Shown here piece by piece: positions 39,494-48,500 of a DNA stretch of 64,000 nt (position 1 is its first letter; the number at the start of each line of letters is the position of its first letter). The notes under the pieces were generated by a model. It was not told where the DNA came from. It did no database searches and was given only the letters and a program-made list of their open reading frames with translations. Location: contig JAAZNU010000221.1 of NCBI GenBank assembly GCA_012798135.1, forward strand, positions 1 to 64,000, given 5' to 3'. Position numbers and translations under genes: made by a program. The stretch is from Veillonellaceae bacterium. Lineage in GTDB: Bacteria; Bacillota_C; Negativicutes; UBA1444.

Positions 39494-40107
39494 CCTACCT
39501 CCGGGAGGTCCTCCCGGTGACGAAGATGGTCGACGTCCCGGGGCCTCCGCACCAGCTTTTTTTGCTTGGACCCGAGGTCTCACGTGTGGTAGATGTTGAG
39601 ATCAACGGGGTCCGAGGCTACAAGTTCGCGGTCTCGGGTCCGAGGGCAATCGTGGTGGACCTGCCGCCTTTGTTCACGTTCCGCACCGTCGCGGTGCTCG
39701 GCCGCGAGATGGGGAAGCTCCGCGACGCCGTCATCCACATCGGCTTCACGACCACCGACACCGCGGTCGAAGGCCTGTCGAAGCTGGTGCAGGACTACGT
39801 GAAGTGCTTTTTCTCCACGCCCGGCGTCGACGTGTTCAGCAAGTCGTGGGGCGGTGGGGGAAACCAGCTCGTCAACGCAGCCTACGCCAAGGATGGCGAC
39901 ATCGCCACGGCCTGCACGGCGGTGGTCCAGCGGACGAACAAGTTGATCTTCCAGCGGCAGCTCGGCAATCTCTCCATCCCGCGCAGCGAGCGGTTGGAAA
40001 AGGCCGACATCGTCCGATCGCAGCGGTCGCTCGATGGCCAGGAGTGGCAGCTCGACATCGAGATCGTGAACGCCGAGGGGCGGAGGGTGAGGGCCGGAAT
40101 CGCGTGA
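39478..40107 (+). CDS. Virion-region hypothetical protein, 209 aa
   Basis: ATG 39478 lies inside the J-domain gene's end with AAGGAGG 10 nt upstream. Beta-rich start (LPVTKMVDVPGPPHQLFLLG, VVDVEINGVRGYKFAV) then a helical middle (AVEGLSKLVQDYVKCFFSTPG) and a mixed end. Likely a tail or baseplate protein by context. No family recognised. Confidence 0.6.
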   Translation: MDLRVTYLREVLPVTKMVDVPGPPHQLFLLGPEVSRVVDVEINGVRGYKFAVSGPRAIVVDLPPLFTFRTVAVLGREMGKLRDAVIHIGFTTTDTAVEGLSKLVQDYVKCFFSTPGVDVFSKSWGGGGNQLVNAAYAKDGDIATACTAVVQRTNKLIFQRQLGNLSIPRSERLEKADIVRSQRSLDGQEWQLDIEIVNAEGRRVRAGIA

Positions 40108-40123
40108 GCCGGAAGGGGGTACC

Positions 40124-40834
40124 ATGACGCGTCCGAGGAAGTCGTTGCGTCCCGACAAGGAGGCGTGGTCCTACGTGCTCAAGCATGACAAGAGCATCAG
40201 GCGCTATGCCTCTCTCCTGTTCAACGCCCTTCGTCGGCAGGGAGGAGACAGGTCGGTCACCCTGGATGATGCCGTCCAGCAAGCCCGCATGGCGGCGTTC
40301 CGGGCGGCCCAGCTGTTCGAGACCGAGAGGGGCCTCTCGTTTATGACGCTGGCCGCCTACTGGATCCATGCCCGCATGCGCACCCTGTTCAGGCACCGGG
40401 GCTACACCGGCGCTGGGAAGCGGGTGGTCGAGGAAGAGCGCCTCGATGATCGGCTGACGGTGGGGTCGGACGGGGTGGACGGCCGGGGTGAGCTGCCCAA
40501 GTGGCTCATGAACATCCTGGGCGACAAGTTGTGGGAGCCGGGGCGCACCGTGGAGCGGCTGGTCGATCGGGAGAAGGTGGAGCAGGTCCAGCGGGCATTC
40601 GCCCGGCTCCCGGCGCGCCAGCGCCACGTCCTTCATGAGCGGTTCGTGGAAGAGCGGACGCTGGATGACATCGGTCACGATCTGGGGGTCTGCCGGGAGA
40701 GGGTCCGTCAGCTGGAGAAGGCTGGGCTGGATCAGCTCAGGGCTGAGCTCGTTCCCGATTTCTGTCCCAGTCGCCGTTCTGCTAGGATGGCGACATGCGA
40801 AAGGACCTCGAGCAGTACCTTCGCGAACGTCTGA
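40124..40834 (+). CDS. Sigma70-family RNA polymerase sigma factor, 236 aa
   Basis: Region 2 is visible at about residues 40-95 (VTLDDAVQQARMAAFRAAQL...GLSFMTLAAYWIHARMRTLF), including the aromatic-rich -10 recognition and core-binding helices. Region 4 lies at 160-215 (AFARLPARQRHVLHERFVEE, then TLDDIGHDLGVCRERVRQLE), with the HTH that reads the -35. The long loop between them lacks region 3. Its 3' end overlaps the next gene by 40 nt and contains that gene's -10. Likely directs late transcription on host polymerase. Confidence 0.85.
   Translation: MTRPRKSLRPDKEAWSYVLKHDKSIRRYASLLFNALRRQGGDRSVTLDDAVQQARMAAFRAAQLFETERGLSFMTLAAYWIHARMRTLFRHRGYTGAGKRVVEEERLDDRLTVGSDGVDGRGELPKWLMNILGDKLWEPGRTVERLVDREKVEQVQRAFARLPARQRHVLHERFVEERTLDDIGHDLGVCRERVRQLEKAGLDQLRAELVPDFCPSRRSARMATCERTSSSTFANV
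40783..40788 (+). promoter_or_regulatory. -10 element TGCTAGGAT, leaderless
   Basis: TGC-TAGGAT inside the 3' end of the sigma-factor gene. ATG 40795 follows after exactly 6 nt and has no Shine-Dalgarno. The -35 (TTTCTG, 18 bp upstream) is weak, as expected of an extended -10 promoter. Confidence 0.6.
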
Positions 40835-43800
40835 CGGCGCTCGACCCTACTCTCGACGTCTCGGCTGGGTCCCGCGCCGATACCGAGGTTGTCCGGCCGA
40901 TCCTGGACTACTTCGGGGCCGACATCATCGGTACCGACATTCGGGCGTTCGTTCTCGACACCATCCGTCGCAACTACCCCGAGAAGGGGATTCAGCCCGA
41001 CAGCGTCATCGACGACCTCGTGGCCAAGGTCTGCGGGGCCTTGCTGTACCCGCTCGCCAGGGAAATCGGCCTGCTCCGGCGGCGTCAGGTCCCCGACCCC
41101 CGTATCCACACCCTCGAGTCGGCCCAGATGCTCCTGGGCTCCCTGTTCGTGCCCCTGACCGAGGGAGGCCGATCGTCCGGTGTCGCCCGGTTCTACTACG
41201 TCACTCCCATCTCGGAGATCGTGCGCCCGGAGAACATCATCTACGCCCCGACGGGGATGCAGTACACGCCGACCACGGCGCAGTCCATCACCCAGGCGGA
41301 GATGCAGCTCAACTACGAGGACTCGTTGTACTACTTCGACGTCCACGTCACGGCCACGACCCCCGGCGCCGCGGGCAACATCGATCCCAGTACCCTCCGT
41401 GCCCCGTCGGTCACCCGGGCGGTACGCGTCCTCAACAAGGTGAAGTTCAGCGGCGGCATCGACAGCGACACCGTCCGCTCCTACCTGGCCAAGGCTGCTG
41501 TCTATCCGACCCAGCTCTCGCTCAGCGTCGCCCGGGGCATCAAGGCGATCATCGCCCGGGAGTTCGAGGGGACGGCCACCCGGATCGAGGTCGTTGGCAC
41601 GGGCGACCCTGACATGCAGCGAGACATCATCCGGGGTGGGAACCTGGGTCCGCCGATCGTGAGCGGCGTTTCCGGGTCGTTCCTCCCCTCGATCACGCCG
41701 GCGCTCAAGTCGTACCTGTTTCAGGAACTCGAGGTCAACCTCACGAAGTTCTTCACCGTCGGTGAGCAGACGGACGACTACTACCTCGTCGTCCATGGCC
41801 GGCTGCTCGGCAACTGCGCCCAGAGCCGGATCAAGCGCATCATCGACGCCGGGACCTTGGAGGTAGAGGACCCGATCGTACCACTGGAGACGAAATCGAT
41901 CCGGTGGGACATTCGGCACAAGATCATCACGCTCTCCGACGTCCCCGGCGGCATCCTCTTCCCGAACACGCCGGACGGGAAGGTTGAGATCAAGGACGAC
42001 GAGATCCACGTCGGGGGCATGACGGACGTCTACCTCCACGGTCCCATCGACCAGGGATCCACGGTCCTGGACGTGGCGAATGACGAGACGGCCATCGGCA
42101 CGGGGATCGACGCCCGGGTGGGAGGGGATCCTGCGTGGGGCACCGGCTTCACCACGCACGGCTGGGTCCGCCTCGACTATCCCGACACGCTCATCGCGGA
42201 CGGTCTTCTGGCCACGGCCCAGGTGGGTACGGACACCCTCGAGTTCTCCGCCCTGGTGAAGAACACCGCCGATCTGTCGAACGTGCGGGTTCGCCAGGGG
42301 GCCCTCGGCGCCTTCAAGCCCACGCCGATGTGGTCGGACATCTTGCTGCTCAACTACAACGGCACCTGGATCCGGCTGCAGATCGACGCCCTGCAGGTGG
42401 ACGTCACGACCGGCCGGTACCGGTTCAAGCTGTACCCCGGCCTGCCGTCGGCGCCTCCGATCACGTTCCCGGCCCAGGTGAAGATCGTCCGGAACATCCC
42501 GGACGCCCTCGTCTGTGGCCAGTCGATGCTGGTCTACACCAACCCGGGGACGGGTGAGTCGTCGTACGTCCGGGTCGTCGATGCCTCGTCCGGGTTCTTC
42601 CAGGGGGCGTTTAACAGCGCGGACAACTTCCAGCTCGAGGTCCAGATCTGGCCTTCGACCAAAACGCCGGTGCACTGGCCGTGGACACTGGTCGACACGG
42701 TCGACATCGACCTGGTGGATCCGAAGCGCCTCCGAGTGATCGGGACCGACCTGGTGACAACGAGCGCCTCCAACATCGTGACGACGACCAGCATGATCGA
42801 CTTCGCCACCCGGGGTGTGAAGAAGAACGACGTGTTGCGGATCAAGTCCGGCCCCCTTGCCGGTGACTACATCCTGGCGAAGGATCCCTTCGGGCCGGTG
42901 AACTCGATCCTGGAGCTGACCACGACGCTGGGCGCTACGGTCACGGCCCCGTTTGAGATCTTCGCCCCCGAGACGCCCATCGATCGCCCCATGCTCGATG
43001 TCGACGAGGTCGCCCTTGCCGACGTCTCCACCGGCGGGTTTGTCAGCCCCGGGGCTGCCGGGGCGATCGTTCCTCTCCGGGATCCTGCCGGAGCGACGAG
43101 TTCTCAGTTCTCCAATGCCGGCACGGGTATCAAGTGGCAGCGCGGCGACTGCGTGATCGGGCCGCACGGCCGCCGGCCGATCCCGACCAGCTCCGTGCTG
43201 TTCGGCACGGGTAACAGCATGACGCTGACCGTCTTCAGCCTGGCCTGGGGCCGATACCAGCAGAGCTACCCGTACAGCGGGATGCTTCCATCGTACGACC
43301 TCGGTACCCTGGTCGGCCGTCAGTCTCTCCTTGCCGCTCTCAACGCCCCTCTGCCCGTCGACTACTGGGTCTACATGGACTCGAACGGGACGATCCTCGA
43401 CCCGACGACCATGCCCGACCCTGTCACCAACCCGACCTTCGACGTCTACCTGGCGGTGAACCCGCATGATTCGGACGAGACGGTCGTCGTCCCCGGCATC
43501 CAGGTGCAGACCGAAGGCGATCCCGGCCGCCTGTTCGACGCCGTAGGAACGGGCGACATCTACCTGACGAGCCGGACGGTCGTGTTCAACGACCTCAACT
43601 CGTCGTTGCTCGTCAACCGACTGGCCATCTCGGTCTGGAACGACTTGGTCATGGTCGATTCGGGCATCAGCGCGGGAGAAGGGCAGATCCTCTGGGCTCT
43701 CGACTGGAAGACGGATCATCTCTACGCCACGCTCTTCCCCTTCGTCCGGTTCATGCCCCAGCTCAACTGCGCTGCCCGAATCGGCAGCCCGTCCGTCGGC

Positions 43801-45267
43801 TACGGTCGCACGTTCTTTCACCTGCCGACGCTCTACGAGGTCGGTCCTCTGACCCGTTACACCTTTGGGCAGAAGACGTTCATCCCCGACCCGCGGCTGA
43901 GGGCGACCATCTTCCCCGGCTACGGCGACACGACGCCGAAGATGGGGTTGTACCGGAACACGGTGCCGACCCCTAATACTCTCGCATCGCCGTACAAGTC
44001 CGGGGAGATGGGTATCTTCGGCGGGCTCACCGCCGGAGACGTCATCCAGGCCGGAACGGCCCGCATCCGGATCAACTTCGACTTCTCCGGCGGGGCCACG
44101 TACGCCCCTCCGGTCGACACCGACTACTACTTCGTGTTCGAGACCGGTCGTACCGTGCACGTCGCCCTGTCGGCGACGAACCCGCCTAGTGGTGATCCGA
44201 CCGACCCGCCGCCGTACAGCCGGGACGACATGATCGCCATCTTCAACGCGGCTCTGGGCCCCGATTCGCTGGGCAACGACATCGCCGGGAAGTGGGACAC
44301 CGGTGGAGCAGAGTATCTCCACTTCGACACCGGAGACCGCATTTCCCGGGTGTACGGCAGTGGCTTTGTGGCCACCCCGCCCGTTCCGAATGACGCCACG
44401 ACCTACGGCAACCTGAGCTTCCTGGCTCGGATCACGACGCCGTACTACGTGGTCGGTCCTCAGCCGTCCGACCCGACCAACCTGATCGTCCAGCCCGTTC
44501 CGACGGGGGCGGCCTGGCCCAACGGGCCGGAGACGTCCCCGGAGAACAACGTCCGCTTCACGGTCTCTCGGTGGTTCTGCCAGCGGTTCCCGACGGCCAA
44601 GATGGCTCTTCAGCAGCACAAGAACGGGCTGTACTACGTCGATGTGGACCTGATCAGCGCCGGCGTTGGTGACGAGTTCAACATCGAGCCGGAGCAGCAG
44701 ATGGAAATCGAGGGGCAGTACCTCTCCCTCGGGTTCCGGGTCTTGACGACGAACCCCGTCTCCTCGTTCAGCATGGCCGAGAAGCCGTGGATCAGCTTCA
44801 CCCCGTGGTTCCTGGATCCTGCGGCAGTCGACAAGCCGGCCAACCAGACGCCGATCTACAACACGAAGATGCGGATCAACTACGGCCGCAGCGGCCTCGT
44901 CCAGTCGTTCCAGCAGCTGGCGGACAGTGAAGACGAGCGGGAGCACAACGAGTCGGTCCTGTCCCGTTGCATGCGACCCTGCAAGATCTACATGGGGATC
45001 GACTACTCCGGTGGACCGCTCGAGACCGAGATCACCGGGGAGGTCGAGAGGCTGCTGGCCGGGCTGGGCGAGACGCTCGACATGGACTCCGTCCTCGACC
45101 TGCTCCACCGCCTGGGTGTCTCCAAGGTTGTCACACCCGTGGAGATGGCCGCCATCGACGTGCGGCAGGATCGAAGCCGTGGTTTCACGATCGGGAAGGA
45201 CACCCTTACTCTGTCCCGGCTGGTCGCGTTCATTCCCGGCCGGTTGATGATTCGTCGGATCGGATAG
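40795..45267 (+). CDS. Baseplate J-like protein, enlarged, 1490 aa
   Basis: Residues 15-240 carry the baseplate J/gp6 signatures: D-x-S-A-G-S-R-x-x-T-E near the N terminus, SSGVARFYYVTPISEI, a Y-T-P-T strand, A-x-x-P-G-A-A-G-N-I-D-P, and V-R-V-L-N-K-V-K-F-S-G-G-I-D-S-D-T. About 1250 further residues of beta modules follow, one with KSGPLAGDYILAK, a motif repeated in the next large protein. J proteins form the wedge ring of contractile-tail baseplates. At 1490 aa it is several times the usual length. Start ATG 40795 is leaderless. Confidence 0.75.
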   Translation: MRKDLEQYLRERLTALDPTLDVSAGSRADTEVVRPILDYFGADIIGTDIRAFVLDTIRRNYPEKGIQPDSVIDDLVAKVCGALLYPLAREIGLLRRRQVPDPRIHTLESAQMLLGSLFVPLTEGGRSSGVARFYYVTPISEIVRPENIIYAPTGMQYTPTTAQSITQAEMQLNYEDSLYYFDVHVTATTPGAAGNIDPSTLRAPSVTRAVRVLNKVKFSGGIDSDTVRSYLAKAAVYPTQLSLSVARGIKAIIAREFEGTATRIEVVGTGDPDMQRDIIRGGNLGPPIVSGVSGSFLPSITPALKSYLFQELEVNLTKFFTVGEQTDDYYLVVHGRLLGNCAQSRIKRIIDAGTLEVEDPIVPLETKSIRWDIRHKIITLSDVPGGILFPNTPDGKVEIKDDEIHVGGMTDVYLHGPIDQGSTVLDVANDETAIGTGIDARVGGDPAWGTGFTTHGWVRLDYPDTLIADGLLATAQVGTDTLEFSALVKNTADLSNVRVRQGALGAFKPTPMWSDILLLNYNGTWIRLQIDALQVDVTTGRYRFKLYPGLPSAPPITFPAQVKIVRNIPDALVCGQSMLVYTNPGTGESSYVRVVDASSGFFQGAFNSADNFQLEVQIWPSTKTPVHWPWTLVDTVDIDLVDPKRLRVIGTDLVTTSASNIVTTTSMIDFATRGVKKNDVLRIKSGPLAGDYILAKDPFGPVNSILELTTTLGATVTAPFEIFAPETPIDRPMLDVDEVALADVSTGGFVSPGAAGAIVPLRDPAGATSSQFSNAGTGIKWQRGDCVIGPHGRRPIPTSSVLFGTGNSMTLTVFSLAWGRYQQSYPYSGMLPSYDLGTLVGRQSLLAALNAPLPVDYWVYMDSNGTILDPTTMPDPVTNPTFDVYLAVNPHDSDETVVVPGIQVQTEGDPGRLFDAVGTGDIYLTSRTVVFNDLNSSLLVNRLAISVWNDLVMVDSGISAGEGQILWALDWKTDHLYATLFPFVRFMPQLNCAARIGSPSVGYGRTFFHLPTLYEVGPLTRYTFGQKTFIPDPRLRATIFPGYGDTTPKMGLYRNTVPTPNTLASPYKSGEMGIFGGLTAGDVIQAGTARIRINFDFSGGATYAPPVDTDYYFVFETGRTVHVALSATNPPSGDPTDPPPYSRDDMIAIFNAALGPDSLGNDIAGKWDTGGAEYLHFDTGDRISRVYGSGFVATPPVPNDATTYGNLSFLARITTPYYVVGPQPSDPTNLIVQPVPTGAAWPNGPETSPENNVRFTVSRWFCQRFPTAKMALQQHKNGLYYVDVDLISAGVGDEFNIEPEQQMEIEGQYLSLGFRVLTTNPVSSFSMAEKPWISFTPWFLDPAAVDKPANQTPIYNTKMRINYGRSGLVQSFQQLADSEDEREHNESVLSRCMRPCKIYMGIDYSGGPLETEITGEVERLLAGLGETLDMDSVLDLLHRLGVSKVVTPVEMAAIDVRQDRSRGFTIGKDTLTLSRLVAFIPGRLMIRRIG

Positions 45268-45532
45268 GCTCAACCATGCGGACGCCGAGCTCCCTCGTCT
45301 TCTCCGGGTTCCCCAGGCGCACGACCAGCCCGGTCTCCGCGTCCATGGCACAGTTGCAGCTCAGGCAGATGAGGCGATCGCGGCCGTCCTCCCGGTCCTG
45401 CACCATGATTCCACCGCAGGCGGGGCATCCCATCGGCCTCTTGAAGGAGCCCTCGATGCGCGGGGTGAGGACGTTCTCCTCCCCCTCGAGTAGCTTCTTG
45501 ATGACGTCCTCCGGCAGGGTCTTGAGCTGCAT
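45230..45532 (-). CDS. Antisense zinc-ribbon protein, 100 aa
   Basis: A minus-strand gene between two large plus-strand baseplate genes. MQLKTLPEDVIKKLLEGEE, then CPACGGIMVQDREDGRDRLI and LSCNCAMD: a CxxC...CxxC zinc ribbon with good codon use. Its 3' end overlaps the 3' end of the J-like gene by 38 nt. It may act as a small regulator and its mRNA could be antisense to the upstream gene's tail. Confidence 0.7.
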   Translation of the reverse strand: MQLKTLPEDVIKKLLEGEENVLTPRIEGSFKRPMGCPACGGIMVQDREDGRDRLICLSCNCAMDAETGLVVRLGNPEKTRELGVRMVEPIRSDESSTGRE

Positions 45533-45540
45533 GCAAGATG

Positions 45541-45569
45541 ATCATGGCCGTCGGGAGGAGGGATAGCAA
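45541..45569 (-). promoter_or_regulatory. Minus-strand promoter TTGCTA-17-CATGAT
   Basis: Reading the minus strand: TTGCTA (45569-45564), 17 bp, CATGAT (45546-45541), then 8 nt to ATG 45532. Again near-leaderless. It overlaps the ribosome site of the divergent gene at 45570, so the two transcripts may interfere. Confidence 0.45.
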
Positions 45570-48500
45570 GTGGGCGGTCTGGGTCTCGGCGTTGATCTCG
45601 GCGGTGGTCCTGTCGGCGGGTACGACATCTCAATCAATCTCGGACCCGACAAGGTCGCGCCCGTCAACACCGTCGTCGGGCTCGACGGATCGAAGTGCCG
45701 GGTGACCAGGTCTGTCGATGGCACGGTCATCGACTACGGCGTCAGCTTCCTCTGGCAGATGATCCAGGTGCCGGAAGGGGAGCCCCACCTCCTGACCCAC
45801 GCCCCCGATGGCGGTGGGGTGGACACGCCGTTCAACGGGATCATGCTCGCTCCGGACTTTGTTCTCTACACCGGCGGCGCCATGGACCTCTTCTCGACGT
45901 TCGGGGGGTCCGACACGGCGATTCTGTCCACCTGGATGCCACTGCCGCTGTCCCTGGTCGGCAGTCTTCTGGTCATCGACACGGGGCCGTGTGCCGGTAC
46001 ATACCACATCGATCAGGTCCTCACTATCGATGGGTGGCCTACGACGTACATCATCACCATCAAGGAGGTGTTCCCGGCGTCGACCTCGGGAAGCGGCACT
46101 GGGGTGTCGATCTACGATGGGACGACAAGCACTGCGGTCTTCCCCGTCAGCCTTCCGGCGACGGTCCTCTCGGGTGATGTTCTCCTGATCAACGGGAACG
46201 CCGTCACCATCACCAGCGTGTTCGGGGATACGGTCAAGTTCACTCCTGCGATCCCTGTGAACACGGCCGGGTCGCCTGCGTCGATCATCCTGCAGACGAT
46301 CCTCTGGAATGCCAGGACGTCCCGCCCGGCGTTCATCCCGACGGTGCAGGGTCTATACCTCGTCAGGGCGTTTGTGAGTTCCAGCGGCTCCCCCTTGATG
46401 TTGGGAACGGGTATCACCAAGGGGCCCGGACCTGGCCCGATCCCGGTCGTACCCGCCGGCGTGGTCGTGGTGAATGCGACGGCGGCCTCGACGGCCATGG
46501 GCCTCCCGTTGGACGCGTCGTGGATCTGGCGGTACCTCTCGGACTTCTGGGGTCACGTCTCCGACAAGAAGTGGGTCGAGGCCGAGTGGCGCAGCGTCAT
46601 CCGAGCCGCCGGCGCTCTGCTGCAGGAGACCTGGAACGTCGAGCTCGCGGCGTCCCTGGGCACCGCCGAAGATGTCCAGATGTCCCGCTGGCTCGGCTAC
46701 GATGCCGAGCTCAAGGAACCCGATCCGGCCAAGGCCCTGCTTGTCCGGCGGTCCCGTGTCCTGTGCTCCGACCTCTGGAACATCGGGAAGCCGGACGTCA
46801 CCATTACCCTGAAGGTCTACCGCAGCGCCACGCCCGACACGTTCACCCTCACGGGGCCGGCCGAGAATCTTCCGGCGCAGTTCAACGCGCTCATGGTGGG
46901 TGCCGGCATCCAGGGCGTCGTCGTCCGGTTCGAGCTGATGGACCCGATCCGCAGTCCGACGAAGGATATGGCGTTGACGATTCGATCCGACCGGTATGTC
47001 GTTGAGGCCGAGGGTGACCTGTTCCATGGCTCCAGCCCCTTCAAGTTCTCGACGAACTTCATCGGTCTGGGGAGCTGGCGTAGCAAGGACACGTTCGTTC
47101 TACAGCCGGCCTCGTTCCCGATTCTGTATAGCGACACGGTCTACGACGCTGATGCGGTTCTCAGGCCGGGTGATCCCATCAACATCGACGGCGTCTGTCG
47201 GCAGGTTGTCAGTGTTGGCACGCTCGACCTGGACACCTTTGGCAACCCCATCGCCCCACGTTCGTTCGTGATTGTCGATCCGCCTCTGCAGGTGGCGCCG
47301 ACTATGCCGAGCGACTCGACATGGTGCATCCCGTCGTACTTCCAGTCGCCTGAGACGGACTTCTACGACGAGCTCGTGACCCCCGGCGACCCGCTGATCA
47401 TGCTCACCGGCCCGGTCATGGATCGCCACGAGGATTCGGCGATCGTCTACTCTGTCTGGGGGTACAAGGTCGGGGTCCTCGACTACAAGCTCTGGTACGA
47501 CGGCGCCGACTACCTGCTGAGCCGGATTCTCCGGTTCTGGTACGTGCCGGTCCAGGATGAGGTGCTATCCATCCCCCAGCTCAAGGTTCAGCCTGATGAG
47601 GAGAGGGGCTGGCTCGAGTTCGTGAACTACATCATCACCGACTTCCGCGGGCGCCGTGCCATCGTCTTCGATTTCGCGAACGCCCTGCCGATCGTCGTGC
47701 CGCCCTCGTCGCTCTACCAGCTGATCCATGAGGTGCCGACGGGGTTTGGAACCCCGCCTGACAGGTACTGGGCGGAAATCGTCTACATGGACCAGCGGCC
47801 CACGCTCTCCAAACGGTTCGGGGACAATCTCGGGCTGCTCCTGGAGAACGCGCCGACCGTCTCGGGGTTCAGCTATGCCCGTGCCCTGCTGGGGCTCTGG
47901 TACTGCTACCTACACGGCCCGAAGCCGGCGAACCTGGAGAAGGGCGTCTCGATCATCATGGGTGCTCCGTTCTTCGAGTCCGATGGGACGATCGTCGACT
48001 CCCAGATCCTGGACGCCACGCGTGGGTACCTGCTGGTGCAGGACAAGGACTTTCCCGAGGTCGTACGGAGCTACATCTACCCGCTGTCGCTCGGCCTGGG
48101 AATCAACCCGTCGACCGGGGTGGCGTACACGAAGGGGGACACCGTCGTCCAGTTCAACCCCGTCTCGGACGCGGCGGTCTTCCGCGACTACATCAACGAT
48201 CCGGCGTTCATCCGTGGCCTGATCGCTGCCGGCATCATCACCGAGCCGGAGAAGACCCACACCTTCTCGCTCGGCGTCGACTCCTACTTTTTCCATGGCA
48301 TCAGCCTCAAGAGCCTCGAGGCGGCCACGGAGTTCCTGCACAACTTCCGTACGACCTACAACCGGGAGCTGTTCGCCCTCATCCTGGCGCTCTACACCGA
48401 CATCAAGATCACGGACGAGGTGGCGCTCAAAGCGACCATGTTCCTGGACATGTACCTCGGCTCCCGTTGGGGCACCCCCATCTGGGATCGAGTGCAGCTG

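Noticed and set aside
45253..45280. TAGGCT with ATG 45276 as another leaderless plus-strand gene
   Set aside because: The TAG is the stop of the J-like gene and the frame from 45276 lies opposite the better-coded minus-strand zinc-ribbon gene.
40732..45351. A 1539-codon open frame on the minus strand opposite the J-like gene
   Set aside because: It is the mirror of a GC-rich coding strand; composition is Arg/Asp/Val/Gly noise, with no ribosome site and a well-supported gene on the other strand.
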